From: Marmoricola sp. URHB0036
Lineage (GTDB): Bacteria; Actinomycetota; Actinomycetes; Propionibacteriales; Nocardioidaceae
Assembly: GCF_000426045.1 (NCBI RefSeq)
Contig: NZ_AUEP01000006.1
Location: 62,001-126,000 of the forward strand
Length of the DNA stretch: 64,000 nt
Direction of reading: 5' to 3'
In this document: piece after piece, positions 17,109 to 25,511 of the stretch
Position numbering within the stretch: position 1 is the first letter of the stretch
How the letters are laid out: the number at the start of each line of letters is the position of its first letter
The notes under the pieces: model-generated
What the model saw: the letters and a program-made list of their open reading frames with translations, nothing else
Database searches by the model: none
What the model was told of the DNA's origin: nothing
Translations under genes and position numbers: made by a program

Positions 17109-19226
17109 TCAGCCGGTCGCGCGGCTGACCTCGGCCATGTCCTGCTGACGAGGCAGGCTGACCGTCACCGTCGTGCCGCGCTGGTGTGCGGACTGGACGT
17201 CGATCCGGCCGCCGTGCAGGGCCACGATCGCCTTGACGATGGTCAGGCCGAGGCCGGTGCCCTGGATGGCCCGTTCGGTGGCGGTCGAGGACCGGAAGAA
17301 CCGGGTGAACAGCTTGGACTGCTCGTCCTCGGGGATGCCCATGCCGGTGTCGCTGATGACGATCTCGGTGTTCTCGCTCAGGGCCCGCAGCTGCAGCTCG
17401 ACCCGGCCACCGTCGGGGGTGAACTTCACCGCGTTGGTGAGCAGGTTGACCAGCATCCGCTCGAGCTGCACCGGGTCGCCGTGGTGCACCACCGGTTGCG
17501 TCGGCACCAGCACCGACACCTCGAGCGCGCGATCGGCGAGGGTGGGCGTGATCGCCTCGTGGGCCTTGGTCACCACGGTCCGTACGTCGGTGACGACCGG
17601 CTCGATCTTCAGGGCCGAGGCCTCGATCTGCGAGAGCGTGAGCAGGTCCTCGACGAGCAGCAGCAGCCGACGGCCGTTGCGGTCGACCCGGTCGACGATC
17701 TCCTGCTGCGACAAGGTCAGCTCCCCGACGGCGCCGTCACCGAGCAGCTCGGTGTAGCCGATGATGCTGGTGATCGGCGTACGCAGCTCGTGACTGACCG
17801 TGGAGACGAAGTCGCCCTTGACCCGCTCGAGCTCGCGCAGCCGCTCCACCGCGGTCCGCTGGTGCTCGAGGGTGAGCAGCAGCGCTCGTTGCGCATCCTC
17901 ACGCTCGGTCACGTCCTCGGCGGTGGCGAGGTAGCCGGTCAGCTCGCCGCGCTCGCCCGGGACCGCGGTCAGCGTCATCCGCATCGTGCGCTCCTCGCCG
18001 TCCTTGCGACGGAAGCGCCAGAGCTGGTTGCGTTCGCCGGCCGCGACCGACGCCCGGCAGATGTCGGAGAAGTTCGGCAGTGCCCGCAGCCGTGAGGCCT
18101 GGCGGCGCAGCTCGTCGGCCGGGTGGAAGGCGTCGGGGAGCTGACCGATGACCTCTTCGGAGACGTAGCCGAGCATCGCCTCCGCGCCGGGGTTGAACAG
18201 CACGATGCGGCCGGTGTTGCCGGTGGCGATGATCGCCGTCCCGGTGGCCGACTGGACGAGGCGGCGCAGAGTCTCCCGCTCGGTGTCGGCGCGCGCAGCC
18301 GACATCCGCTGCTGCGTGACCATCACCGAGAGCGGCATCAAGATCAGGCCGCAGTCGACCAGGAACAGCTGGAGCACGCCGTTGGCGAGCTCGGGCTCGA
18401 GGCCGTAGCGGGTGCCGAGCGCGAAGATGGGGCCGATCTGCAGCATCGTCAGGCCGGTGCCGATGATCCCCGTCAGGGTGAGCAGGACCGTCGCCTCGCG
18501 CAACGTCCCACGGAAGGCGTGCCAGGCGAACATCGGCATCACCGCGAAGATGACCAGCGGGGCGTTGGTGCTCGCGAAGACCGCGAACGTCGTACCCAAC
18601 GTCAGCACGCCCTGCATCACCCGCTCCCGCCGCCCGGCGAGCGGTTCGAAGGTGAGGGTCTCCAGGAACAGCGGCAGCAGCACCATCAGCGCAGCGGCCG
18701 AGGCGCCGAAGGCACCCAGCGCGCCGAGCCACGGGACACCATCGCCGGTGACCGCGATCGTCAGGCCGCTGCCGATCCCGGCCACCGCGGAGCCGACCGC
18801 GATGGCACCGATGAGGCGCGAGACGTCGCCCTGGTCGAGCAGCGCCGCTCGCCGGCCCTCGAGCCCGCGCACCAGCTGCGCCCGGACGACCCAGGCGGCC
18901 GCGGTCGAGCTGGCGCTGAAGCCGACCGCCACTGCCCAGTCGTAGCCCTGCAGCAGGAAGGCGACGAGCATCAGCACGAAGACGGCCGCCGTCAGGCTGG
19001 GGTGCAGGTGTCGGGGCGAGGTCAGCAGCAGTCCGGCGGCCAGTCCGCAGGCCGGCCAGATGGCCGGCACCAGGCTCTCGGCCTCGACCACGGTCAGGGT
19101 GAGCCACGAGCCCGCGAGGACACCGAGGAGCAGCAGCGCGATTCGCAGGTGTCGAGCGGTGAACCGCGTCTGCGCAGCGGTCAGGAAGGTCTGCTGCGCA
19201 GACGCTGACGCGCTGTTGTCCGACAC
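17109..19226 (-). CDS. MASE1/PAS sensor histidine kinase (orphan)
   Basis: 705 aa. About eight hydrophobic segments (30-310) form a MASE1-like membrane sensor. Next comes a PAS domain (about 325-445) with ATGNTGRIVLFNPGAEAMLG and a PAC-like end. A short coiled linker leads to the H-box VSHELRTPITSIIGYTELL with phosphoaccepting His479, then the ATPase domain with NLLTNAVKFTPDGG, DTGMGIP and GTGLGLTIVKAIV. GTG at 19226 follows GGGGGAAC. No response regulator gene lies beside it, so its partner is elsewhere. The signal is unknown. Confidence 0.9.
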   Translation of the reverse strand: MSDNSASASAQQTFLTAAQTRFTARHLRIALLLLGVLAGSWLTLTVVEAESLVPAIWPACGLAAGLLLTSPRHLHPSLTAAVFVLMLVAFLLQGYDWAVAVGFSASSTAAAWVVRAQLVRGLEGRRAALLDQGDVSRLIGAIAVGSAVAGIGSGLTIAVTGDGVPWLGALGAFGASAAALMVLLPLFLETLTFEPLAGRRERVMQGVLTLGTTFAVFASTNAPLVIFAVMPMFAWHAFRGTLREATVLLTLTGIIGTGLTMLQIGPIFALGTRYGLEPELANGVLQLFLVDCGLILMPLSVMVTQQRMSAARADTERETLRRLVQSATGTAIIATGNTGRIVLFNPGAEAMLGYVSEEVIGQLPDAFHPADELRRQASRLRALPNFSDICRASVAAGERNQLWRFRRKDGEERTMRMTLTAVPGERGELTGYLATAEDVTEREDAQRALLLTLEHQRTAVERLRELERVKGDFVSTVSHELRTPITSIIGYTELLGDGAVGELTLSQQEIVDRVDRNGRRLLLLVEDLLTLSQIEASALKIEPVVTDVRTVVTKAHEAITPTLADRALEVSVLVPTQPVVHHGDPVQLERMLVNLLTNAVKFTPDGGRVELQLRALSENTEIVISDTGMGIPEDEQSKLFTRFFRSSTATERAIQGTGLGLTIVKAIVALHGGRIDVQSAHQRGTTVTVSLPRQQDMAEVSRATG

Positions 19227-19339
19227 CGTTCCCCCCGCGTGCGGCCGAGTTACCGACTCTGGCGTCCAGTATGTGCCGGGATGCCCTTTTGCGGGAGATT
19301 TTGCAGAGGTCGCCTCCGACGGGCGACCGACAGGTCAGG

Positions 19340-20737
19340 TCAGAGGGCCTTGACGGCGTTGACCAGCTTGCCCATCGAGTCCTTCGCGTCGCCGAACAAC
19401 AGCGTGGTGTTCTCCTCGAAGAGCAGCTCGTTCTCGATGCCGGCGAAGCCGGGCCGCATGGAGCGCTTCATGAACACGACCTGCCTGGCCTCGTCGGCGT
19501 TGAGGATCGGCATGCCGTAGATGGGCGCGCCCGGGGTCGTCTTGGCGGCCGGGTTGACCACGTCGTTGGCTCCCACGACGAGGACGACGTCGGCGTCCTT
19601 GAACTCACCGTTGATCTCGTCCATCTCCTTGAGCTGCTCGTAGGGCACCTGGGCCTCGGCGAGCAGCACGTTCATGTGGCCGGGCATCCGCCCCGCGACC
19701 GGGTGGATCGCGTAGTCGACCTCGATGCCGCGCTCGCCGAGCAGGTCGACGAGCTCGCGCAGGGAGTGTTGCGCCTGGGCGACGGCCAGTCCGTAGCCCG
19801 GCACGATGATCACGCGGTCGGCGTACGCCAGCATGATCGCGACGTCCTCGGGACCGGCCGACTTGACCGGTCGGTCGGAAGCGACTCCGCCGCCGAGGGT
19901 CGAGCCGCCCTTGAGGGCGCCGAAAAGGATGTTGGTGACCGAGCGGCCCATGGCCCGAGCCATCAGCAGGGTCAGGAAGGTGCCCGAGGCCCCCACGAGC
20001 GTGCCGGCCACCAGGAGCACGACGTTGCCCAGCACGTAACCGCCCGCGGCCACCGTCAGGCCGGTGAAGGCGTTCAGCAGCGAGATCACGATCGGTACGT
20101 CGGCGCCACCCACCGGAAGCACCAGCAGCAGCCCGAAGACCAGCCCGACGATCCCGAGGACGATGCCCACCCACAGGGTCGGGTCGACCACGAGCTGGGT
20201 CGAGAGCCCGACGCCGCCGAGGAGGGCGACGGCGAAGGCCAGGGCCAGACCGGGGAACACCACCGGAGCCGAGGTCATCAGCTCCTGCAGCTTGGCGAAG
20301 GTGACCACCGAGCCGGCGAAGGACACCGACCCCACGAAGATGGTGAACGCCGTCGCGACCAGCACGAACCAGCCCGGGTCGCCACCGGCCTCGATGATCT
20401 CGCGCAGCTCCAGCAGCGCGACCAGGGCCGCGGCGCCACCGCCGACACCGTTGAACAGCGCCACCATCTGTGGCATCTGGGTCATCTGGACCCGGCGGGC
20501 GCCGATGACGCCACCGGCAGCACCGATCACGATGGCGCCCAGGATCAGCGGCACGTGGTGCAGGTGGTCGACGCCGTTGGGCTTGTAGAAGAAGGGGACC
20601 GCGACGGCGACCACGGCCCCGGCTGCACCGATCAGGTTGCCGGTGCGTGCGGTCTTGGGACCGGAGAGCCCCTTGAGCGCGAGGATGAAGCAGACCGCGC
20701 AGGCCAGGTAGACGAGCTGCACCCAGGTCGGAGTCAC
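19340..20737 (-). CDS. pntB: NAD(P) transhydrogenase subunit beta
   Basis: 465 aa. N-terminal half has about nine membrane helices forming most of the proton channel; the C-terminal cytoplasmic domain III (about 290-465) binds NADP(H) with VIIVPGYGLAVAQAQHSLRE, HPVAGRMPGHMNVLLAEA and GANDVVNPAAKT. The enzyme couples proton flow to hydride transfer between NADH and NADP+. The start overlaps pntAB by 4 bases. Length matches other PntB proteins (about 460). Confidence 0.97.
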   Translation of the reverse strand: MTPTWVQLVYLACAVCFILALKGLSGPKTARTGNLIGAAGAVVAVAVPFFYKPNGVDHLHHVPLILGAIVIGAAGGVIGARRVQMTQMPQMVALFNGVGGGAAALVALLELREIIEAGGDPGWFVLVATAFTIFVGSVSFAGSVVTFAKLQELMTSAPVVFPGLALAFAVALLGGVGLSTQLVVDPTLWVGIVLGIVGLVFGLLLVLPVGGADVPIVISLLNAFTGLTVAAGGYVLGNVVLLVAGTLVGASGTFLTLLMARAMGRSVTNILFGALKGGSTLGGGVASDRPVKSAGPEDVAIMLAYADRVIIVPGYGLAVAQAQHSLRELVDLLGERGIEVDYAIHPVAGRMPGHMNVLLAEAQVPYEQLKEMDEINGEFKDADVVLVVGANDVVNPAAKTTPGAPIYGMPILNADEARQVVFMKRSMRPGFAGIENELLFEENTTLLFGDAKDSMGKLVNAVKAL

Positions 20738-21069
20738 TTCGCGCCCCCCGAACCCTCAACCGCACCGTCGACGCTGCTCGGGGCGGGCTTCTTCTTGCGC
20801 ACGAACATCTGCAGCATCCGGTCGGTCACCACGAAGCCGCCGACCATGTTGACCGCGGCCAGCACGATCGCGACCAGCCCGACGGCGACCGCGACCCCGT
20901 TGTCGGTCGTGCCCGTCACGAGGATCGCGCCGAGCAGGATGATGCCGTGGATCGCGTTGGCGCCGGACATCAGCGGGGTGTGCAGCGTCGAGGAGACCTT
21001 GGAGATCACCTCGATGCCGACGAACACGCTGAGCACGAAGATCGTCAGCCAGACGACGGCGTCGTTCAC
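20734..21069 (-). CDS. pntAB: NAD(P) transhydrogenase subunit alpha, membrane part
   Basis: 111 aa membrane subunit with three helices, including VFVGIEVISKVSSTLHTPLM and SGANAIHGIILLGAILV, the family signature. In this organism type the alpha chain is split in two genes, PntAA (soluble) and PntAB (membrane). It overlaps pntAA and pntB by 4 bases each (coupled translation). Confidence 0.95.
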   Translation of the reverse strand: MNDAVVWLTIFVLSVFVGIEVISKVSSTLHTPLMSGANAIHGIILLGAILVTGTTDNGVAVAVGLVAIVLAAVNMVGGFVVTDRMLQMFVRKKKPAPSSVDGAVEGSGGAK

Positions 21070-22295
21070 TGCTGCTCCTCGGAGTCGAAGGGGAGATCGA
21101 ATGGTTCCTGAGCCGAGTCGAAGGGCTGTTCGTCACCCGTGGGCGGTTCTGGTTCGGCTTCCGGCTCGACCGCGATCGGCCCCTCGATGGCCTCGCGCGT
21201 GGGTTCGTGGACGATCCGGCCCCCGTGCGTGACGGCCGAGCCCGAGACCACCTCGTCGTCGAAGTCGGGGGCGAACTCGCCCTCGCTGGTCATCAGCGTC
21301 AGCAGGCTGACCACGTTCTGGGCGTAGAGCTTGGACGCCGGGCCGGGCATCTGCGCCGGCACGTTGTCACCGCCCCACACCTGCGCCTGGCCGATCCGGA
21401 CGACCTTGCCGGCCACGGACCCCTCGACGTTGCCACCGGACTCGGCCGCCAGGTCCACCACGACGGAGCCGGGCTTCATCTGCTCGACCATCTCCGCGGT
21501 CACCAGCATCGGTGCCTGCCGACCGGGCACGGCGGCGGTGGTGATCAGCGCGTCGGCGTTGGCGATGTACGGCGTCAGCAGCTCACGTTGCCGGGCGGCT
21601 CGGTCCTCGGTCATCTCGCGGGCGTAGCCACCGGAGCCCTCGAGGGTCTCGAGCTCGAGGTCGATCGACTTGGCACCCATCGACCGGATCTCCTCGGCAG
21701 CCGCGGCACGCACGTCGTACGCCTGGACGACGGCACCGAGCCGTTTCGAGGTCGCGATCGCCTGCAGGCCCGCGACACCCGCACCGAGCACCACCACCTG
21801 GGCGGCCTGCACGGTGCCGGCCGCGGTCATGTTCAGCGGGAAGAACCGGCGCAGCAGCCCGGCCGCGACGATCGCGCAGCGGTAGCCGGAGACCAGCGAC
21901 TGCGAGGAGAGGGCGTCCATCGACTGCGCGCGCGAGATGCGCGGCACCAGCTCCATCGCGAACGAGGTGATGCCGAGGTCGCGCAGGTCGGTGATCAGGT
22001 CGTGGGAGGAGTTGACCGGGAGGAAGGAGATGACGGCTGCTCCGTCGCGCAGCAACCGGGCGCGGTAGCCGGGCAGCGCGTTGACGGAGATCACCACGTC
22101 CGCGTCGGGCAGCAGGTCCTCGGTGACAGTCGCGCCGGCCTCGGCGTACAGCTCGTCGTCGTACTCCGCACGGGCGCCGGCGCCCGGCTCCACCAGCACC
22201 TCGTAGCCGAGGTCCGTCAGCTTGCCGACCAGCTCGGGGACCATCGCCACCCGGGTCTCGCCGTCACGCGTCTCCCTTGCCACTGCGATCTTCAC
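21066..22295 (-). CDS. pntAA: NAD(P) transhydrogenase subunit alpha, NAD-binding part
   Basis: 409 aa soluble domain I. Motifs: KIAVARETRDGETRVAMVPE, RISRAQSMDALSSQ (hydride-transfer region) and the Rossmann VVVLGAGVAGLQAIATSKRLG, then GYAREMTEDRAARQRELL. The last 40 residues (after HEPTREAIEGPIAVEPEAEP) are an acidic low-complexity tail rich in E, P and D, longer than in most homologues. GTG at 22295 lies 6 bases after a TAGGTT -10 box, suggesting a leaderless start. First gene of the pntAA-pntAB-pntB operon. Confidence 0.96.
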   Translation of the reverse strand: MKIAVARETRDGETRVAMVPELVGKLTDLGYEVLVEPGAGARAEYDDELYAEAGATVTEDLLPDADVVISVNALPGYRARLLRDGAAVISFLPVNSSHDLITDLRDLGITSFAMELVPRISRAQSMDALSSQSLVSGYRCAIVAAGLLRRFFPLNMTAAGTVQAAQVVVLGAGVAGLQAIATSKRLGAVVQAYDVRAAAAEEIRSMGAKSIDLELETLEGSGGYAREMTEDRAARQRELLTPYIANADALITTAAVPGRQAPMLVTAEMVEQMKPGSVVVDLAAESGGNVEGSVAGKVVRIGQAQVWGGDNVPAQMPGPASKLYAQNVVSLLTLMTSEGEFAPDFDDEVVSGSAVTHGGRIVHEPTREAIEGPIAVEPEAEPEPPTGDEQPFDSAQEPFDLPFDSEEQQ

Positions 22296-22301
22296 GAGGC
22301 G

Positions 22302-22307
22302 AACCTA
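22302..22307 (-). promoter_or_regulatory. -10 box of pntAA operon, leaderless type
   Basis: Minus-strand TAGGTT ends 6 bases before the GTG at 22295. An inverted repeat ATGAGA/TCTCAT (22334-22351, 6-base spacer) lies 27 bases further upstream and could overlap the -35 region as an operator. Confidence 0.55.
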
Positions 22308-22333
22308 ACGGAAGCAGCCGCCGTGACCGGTAA

Positions 22334-22351
22334 ATGAGATCGGCGTCTCAT
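22334..22351. promoter_or_regulatory. Inverted repeat upstream of pntAA, possible operator
   Basis: Arms ATGAGA and TCTCAT are perfect inverted copies around 6 bases, at about the -35 position relative to the TAGGTT box of the pnt operon. The binding protein is unknown. Confidence 0.4.
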
Positions 22352-22389
22352 CCGTACGTGCATCAAAGCGGACAGGGTCGCCCGGGCGG

Positions 22390-23142
22390 TCAGCCGACAC
22401 CGTTGCCGATCAGGGAGCCGATGGCGTAGGTGACGAGCATCGCCAGCAACCCGCCGACGACGTTGCGGAGCACGGCCGGCCGGGTGGGCGCGTCGCCGAT
22501 GCGCGCGCTGACGTAACCGGTGAGGGCGAGGGCGACCGTGACCGCGGCGACGGTGACGTAGACCCGCAGACCTGCACCGAAGAGCAGGATGGTGAGCATC
22601 GGCAGGAGCGCGCCGAGTGTGAAGGCGACCATCGAGGCCATCGCGGCCTGCCAGGGGTTGGTCAGCTCGTCGGGGTCGATGCCCAGCTCGATGTCGAGGT
22701 GGGAGCGCAGCGCGTCGTGCGCGGTGAGCTCCAGGGCGACTTTCCGAGCCAGGTCCTCGGACAGCCCTCGTTCGCGATAGAGGTCCGCGAGCTCCGCGAG
22801 CTCCTCCTCCGGCTCCTCGGCCAGCTCCCTGGTCTCCTTCGCGATCAGCGCCCGCTCGGTGTCGCGCTGGGTACTCACCGACACGTACTCACCGGCCGCC
22901 ATGCTCAGCGCACCGGCGACCAGTCCGGCCATCCCGCCCAGGAAGATGGTGTGCCGGTCGGTGGTGGCGCCGGCGAAGCCCATCACGATGCCGGCCACCG
23001 AGACGATGCCGTCGTTGGCGCCGAGCACCGACGCCCGCAGCTTGTTGAGCAGGTTGTTGACGGAGTCGACGTGCGGTTCACCCTCGTGCCGGCTCATCGG
23101 CGGAGGGTCGCCGGTCGGCTGGCCGGTGGTGGGGAAAGACAT
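22390..23142 (-). CDS. VIT1/CCC1 family transporter
   Basis: 250 aa. After a polar N-terminus comes the family hallmark LRASVLGANDGIVSVAGIVMG, then GLVAGALSMAAGEYVSVSTQRDTE, a charged helical segment rich in E (about 105-170), and three C-terminal helices. That is the five-helix layout of VIT1/CCC1 proteins, which move ferrous iron or manganese out of the cytoplasm. The acidic middle segment is the expected metal-binding domain. ATG at 23142 has a weak GGGG; an inner ATG at 23097 is possible. Confidence 0.92.
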   Translation of the reverse strand: MSFPTTGQPTGDPPPMSRHEGEPHVDSVNNLLNKLRASVLGANDGIVSVAGIVMGFAGATTDRHTIFLGGMAGLVAGALSMAAGEYVSVSTQRDTERALIAKETRELAEEPEEELAELADLYRERGLSEDLARKVALELTAHDALRSHLDIELGIDPDELTNPWQAAMASMVAFTLGALLPMLTILLFGAGLRVYVTVAAVTVALALTGYVSARIGDAPTRPAVLRNVVGGLLAMLVTYAIGSLIGNGVG

Positions 23143-23194
23143 GGCCCCATCGTCACGACTCGATCGATGCGCCGCAACGAAGGAAAGGCTGCGC

Positions 23195-23878
23195 TCACGC
23201 CAGCATCTCCGCCACCCAGGCCGGCACCGTCCGAGTCGCCGGTCCCTGTCGCACCTGGGCGAAGTCGCTCACCGGGTCCGGGGCGAGGTTGAGCTCGAGG
23301 GTGTCGGCGCCCGCCCCGATGGCGTAGTGCACGAACGCGGCGGCCGGGTAGACGAGCCCGGACGTGCCGATCGCGACGAACAGGTCGCACTCGAACAGCG
23401 CCCGCTGCACCGCGTCCATGTCGTGGGGGACCTCCCCGAACCAGACGACATCGGGCCGCAGGGTCGAGTGGCCGCAGGTCGGGCAGGCCGGCCGGTCGAC
23501 CAGCGTCGTGGTCCACTCGTGCCGGTGGTCGCAGGTCGTGCACCAGGCGGCGCGCAGCCGCCCGTGCATGTGGTGCACCCGGGTCGACCCGCCCCGTTCG
23601 TGCAGGTCGTCGATGTTCTGCGTCACCAGATGGAGGTCCTCGCCGAGGCGCTCCTCGAGCCGGGCCAGCGCCACGTGGGCGGCGTTGGGCTCGACCCGGG
23701 CCAGGGCCGCCCGCCGCTCGTCGTAGAACCGCTGCACCAGGTCGGGATCGTCCGCGAAGGCCTCGGGCGTCGCGACCGCCATCGGGTCGTGCCCCTCCCA
23801 CAACCCGTCGGCGTCGCGGAACGTCGGCAGCCCGCTCTCCGCGGAGATGCCGGCACCGGTCAGCACCACGACCTTCAT
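23195..23878 (-). CDS. NAD-dependent protein deacylase (sirtuin)
   Basis: 227 aa Sir2-family enzyme. NAD-binding GAGISAESGLPTFRD, TQNIDDLHERGG, the catalytic His in VHHMHG, and a zinc site WCTTC...CPTCG are present, then GEVPHDMD and GTSGLVYPAA. The FYDERR segment contains the YxxR pair that in CobB/SIRT5-type sirtuins binds succinyl-lysine, so deacylation of acidic acyl groups is likely as well as deacetylation. ATG at 23878 is chosen because the protein then begins MKVVVLTGAGIS; the longer frame upstream is antisense to the next gene. Confidence 0.95.
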   Translation of the reverse strand: MKVVVLTGAGISAESGLPTFRDADGLWEGHDPMAVATPEAFADDPDLVQRFYDERRAALARVEPNAAHVALARLEERLGEDLHLVTQNIDDLHERGGSTRVHHMHGRLRAAWCTTCDHRHEWTTTLVDRPACPTCGHSTLRPDVVWFGEVPHDMDAVQRALFECDLFVAIGTSGLVYPAAAFVHYAIGAGADTLELNLAPDPVSDFAQVRQGPATRTVPAWVAEMLA

Positions 23879-23986
23879 GGGACCCTCACGGGCGCAGGCT
23901 ACCCAGTGCTCGTCCACTCGTGAGCGGGTGAGCGATTTGTCTGTTTGGCCTTTTTTGACGAGGCCCCGGCGATAACCTCGTGGGCC

Positions 23987-25480
23987 ATGAGCGACCTCGG
24001 GTTCCCGCCTGCTCCGCAGCACCGCCCAGCACCCCGCTTCGAGCCCGAGTCGCGGGTGCCGATCTGGGCAATCATCCTCGTCGTCGTACTCATCCTGACC
24101 GGCGGTGGCTTCCTGGCCCGGACGCTGCTGGACAGCAGCAAGCACCACGGTCCGACGTACCCCGCCGCCTGGGACGCGCGGATCCTGCCCTACACGAAGA
24201 TCGCGGAGAAGCAGCGCGGCCTCTACTTCAAGCACCCGGTAGCGGTGAAGTTCCTGCCGGCGGCGAAGTTCGAGAAGACCGTGACGTCCGACGAGAAGGA
24301 CCTGAGCAAGAACGACCGGAAGGAGATCGACCAAGCCATGGCGCTGCTCCGCGCCTTCGGCCTGGTCAAGGGCAACCCCGACCTGTTCGACGCCGTCAAC
24401 GACTTCAGCGGGAGCGGGACCCTCGCCTACTACTCGTTCGACGACCAGAACATCACTGTCCGCGGGCAGCGGGTCACACCGGCCATGAAGTCGACCCTCG
24501 TCCACGAGCTCACCCACGTGCTCCAGGACCAGAACTTCGGCATCGGCGCCAAGATGAAGAAGCTGGAGAAGTCCAAGGACGACAGCACGGACGAGGGCTC
24601 GGTGCTGGACGCGGTCATCGAGGGAGACGCCGACCGCGTCGAGACCAGCTATCGCCAGTCACTTCCGCCGAAACAACGCAAGGCGCTCGACTCGAGCAAG
24701 CAGGGCGAGTTCGACGAGGCCAACAAGACCTACAAGAAGATCCCCAAGATCATCGTCACGATGATGTCGTCGTCGTACACCCTGGGTGAGGCGCTGGTGC
24801 AGACGGCTGCCGCCGACGGTGGCAACTCCTCGGTCGACGCCCTGTTTCGCAAGATCCCCAAGGAGTCGGCGCTCATCGACCCGCTCAAGGCGCTCGCCGG
24901 CAAGACCCGCGCCACGGACGTCGGCGTGCCCAAGCTCGCAGGCGGCGAGAAGAAGCTCGACTCGGGTGCGTTCGGGGCTCTCCAGTGGTACTTCATGCTC
25001 GCCGAGCGCATCCCGCTGCACCAGGCGCTGGCCGCGGCCGACGGTCGCGGCGGTGACAGCTACATCTCCTTCACCCGCGACGGGAACGTGTGTGCGCGCG
25101 CGACGTACACGGGTGAGACGGGTGGTGACACCTCCCGGATGCTGTCGGCGCTGCAACGCTGGGTGGCTGCTGCACCGGGCTCACCGGCCAAGGTCAGCCG
25201 CACCGGCGATCGGCTGGGCTTCGAGTCGTGCGACCCGGGCACGAAGGCCAAGGTCGGGAAGGACGTCTCGGACCAGGCGGTCAATCTCCTGCTCACCCGG
25301 GCCTACATCGGCGCCGGCTTCGTCAAGCGCGGTATCTCGCCGTCCAAGGCCGACTGCCTGGCGCACGTACTGACCTCGACGTACTCGGTCGCCCAGCTGA
25401 ACGATCCGACCTTCGGGACGCACAGCGCGCAGGAGCGGGCGCGGATGCTCCAGCTCGGAGCGAGCTGCAGGAGCGCATAA
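23987..25480 (+). CDS. Membrane-anchored zinc metallopeptidase-like protein (HELTH)
   Basis: 497 aa. A short cytoplasmic, proline-rich N-terminus is followed by one helix (VPIWAIILVVVLILTGGGFL, about 26-46), placing the rest outside the cell. HELTH at 173-177 is an HExxH zinc motif, and EGDAD at about 212 supplies the downstream Glu expected of gluzincin-type peptidases. The remainder, with STLVHELTHVLQDQNFG as core, is a large extracellular domain with several cysteines near the C-terminus. A GATAAC box lies 10 bases before ATG 23987. No substrate can be inferred. Confidence 0.8.
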   Translation: MSDLGFPPAPQHRPAPRFEPESRVPIWAIILVVVLILTGGGFLARTLLDSSKHHGPTYPAAWDARILPYTKIAEKQRGLYFKHPVAVKFLPAAKFEKTVTSDEKDLSKNDRKEIDQAMALLRAFGLVKGNPDLFDAVNDFSGSGTLAYYSFDDQNITVRGQRVTPAMKSTLVHELTHVLQDQNFGIGAKMKKLEKSKDDSTDEGSVLDAVIEGDADRVETSYRQSLPPKQRKALDSSKQGEFDEANKTYKKIPKIIVTMMSSSYTLGEALVQTAAADGGNSSVDALFRKIPKESALIDPLKALAGKTRATDVGVPKLAGGEKKLDSGAFGALQWYFMLAERIPLHQALAAADGRGGDSYISFTRDGNVCARATYTGETGGDTSRMLSALQRWVAAAPGSPAKVSRTGDRLGFESCDPGTKAKVGKDVSDQAVNLLLTRAYIGAGFVKRGISPSKADCLAHVLTSTYSVAQLNDPTFGTHSAQERARMLQLGASCRSA

Positions 25481-25499
25481 CCGCTTTCGGCACGCCGCG

Positions 25500-25505
25500 G
25501 ATAAT
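25500..25505 (+). promoter_or_regulatory. -10 box for the histidine-kinase gene, leaderless type
   Basis: GATAAT ends 6 bases before ATG 25512, and no ribosome site is present, so the message is probably leaderless. Confidence 0.5.
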
Positions 25506-25511
25506 GACCGC

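Noticed and set aside
23195-23878. Sirtuin as an anti-phage effector (ThsA/DSR-like)
   Set aside because: Only a short standalone CobB-type enzyme of 227 aa, with no SLOG, TIR or partner domain nearby.
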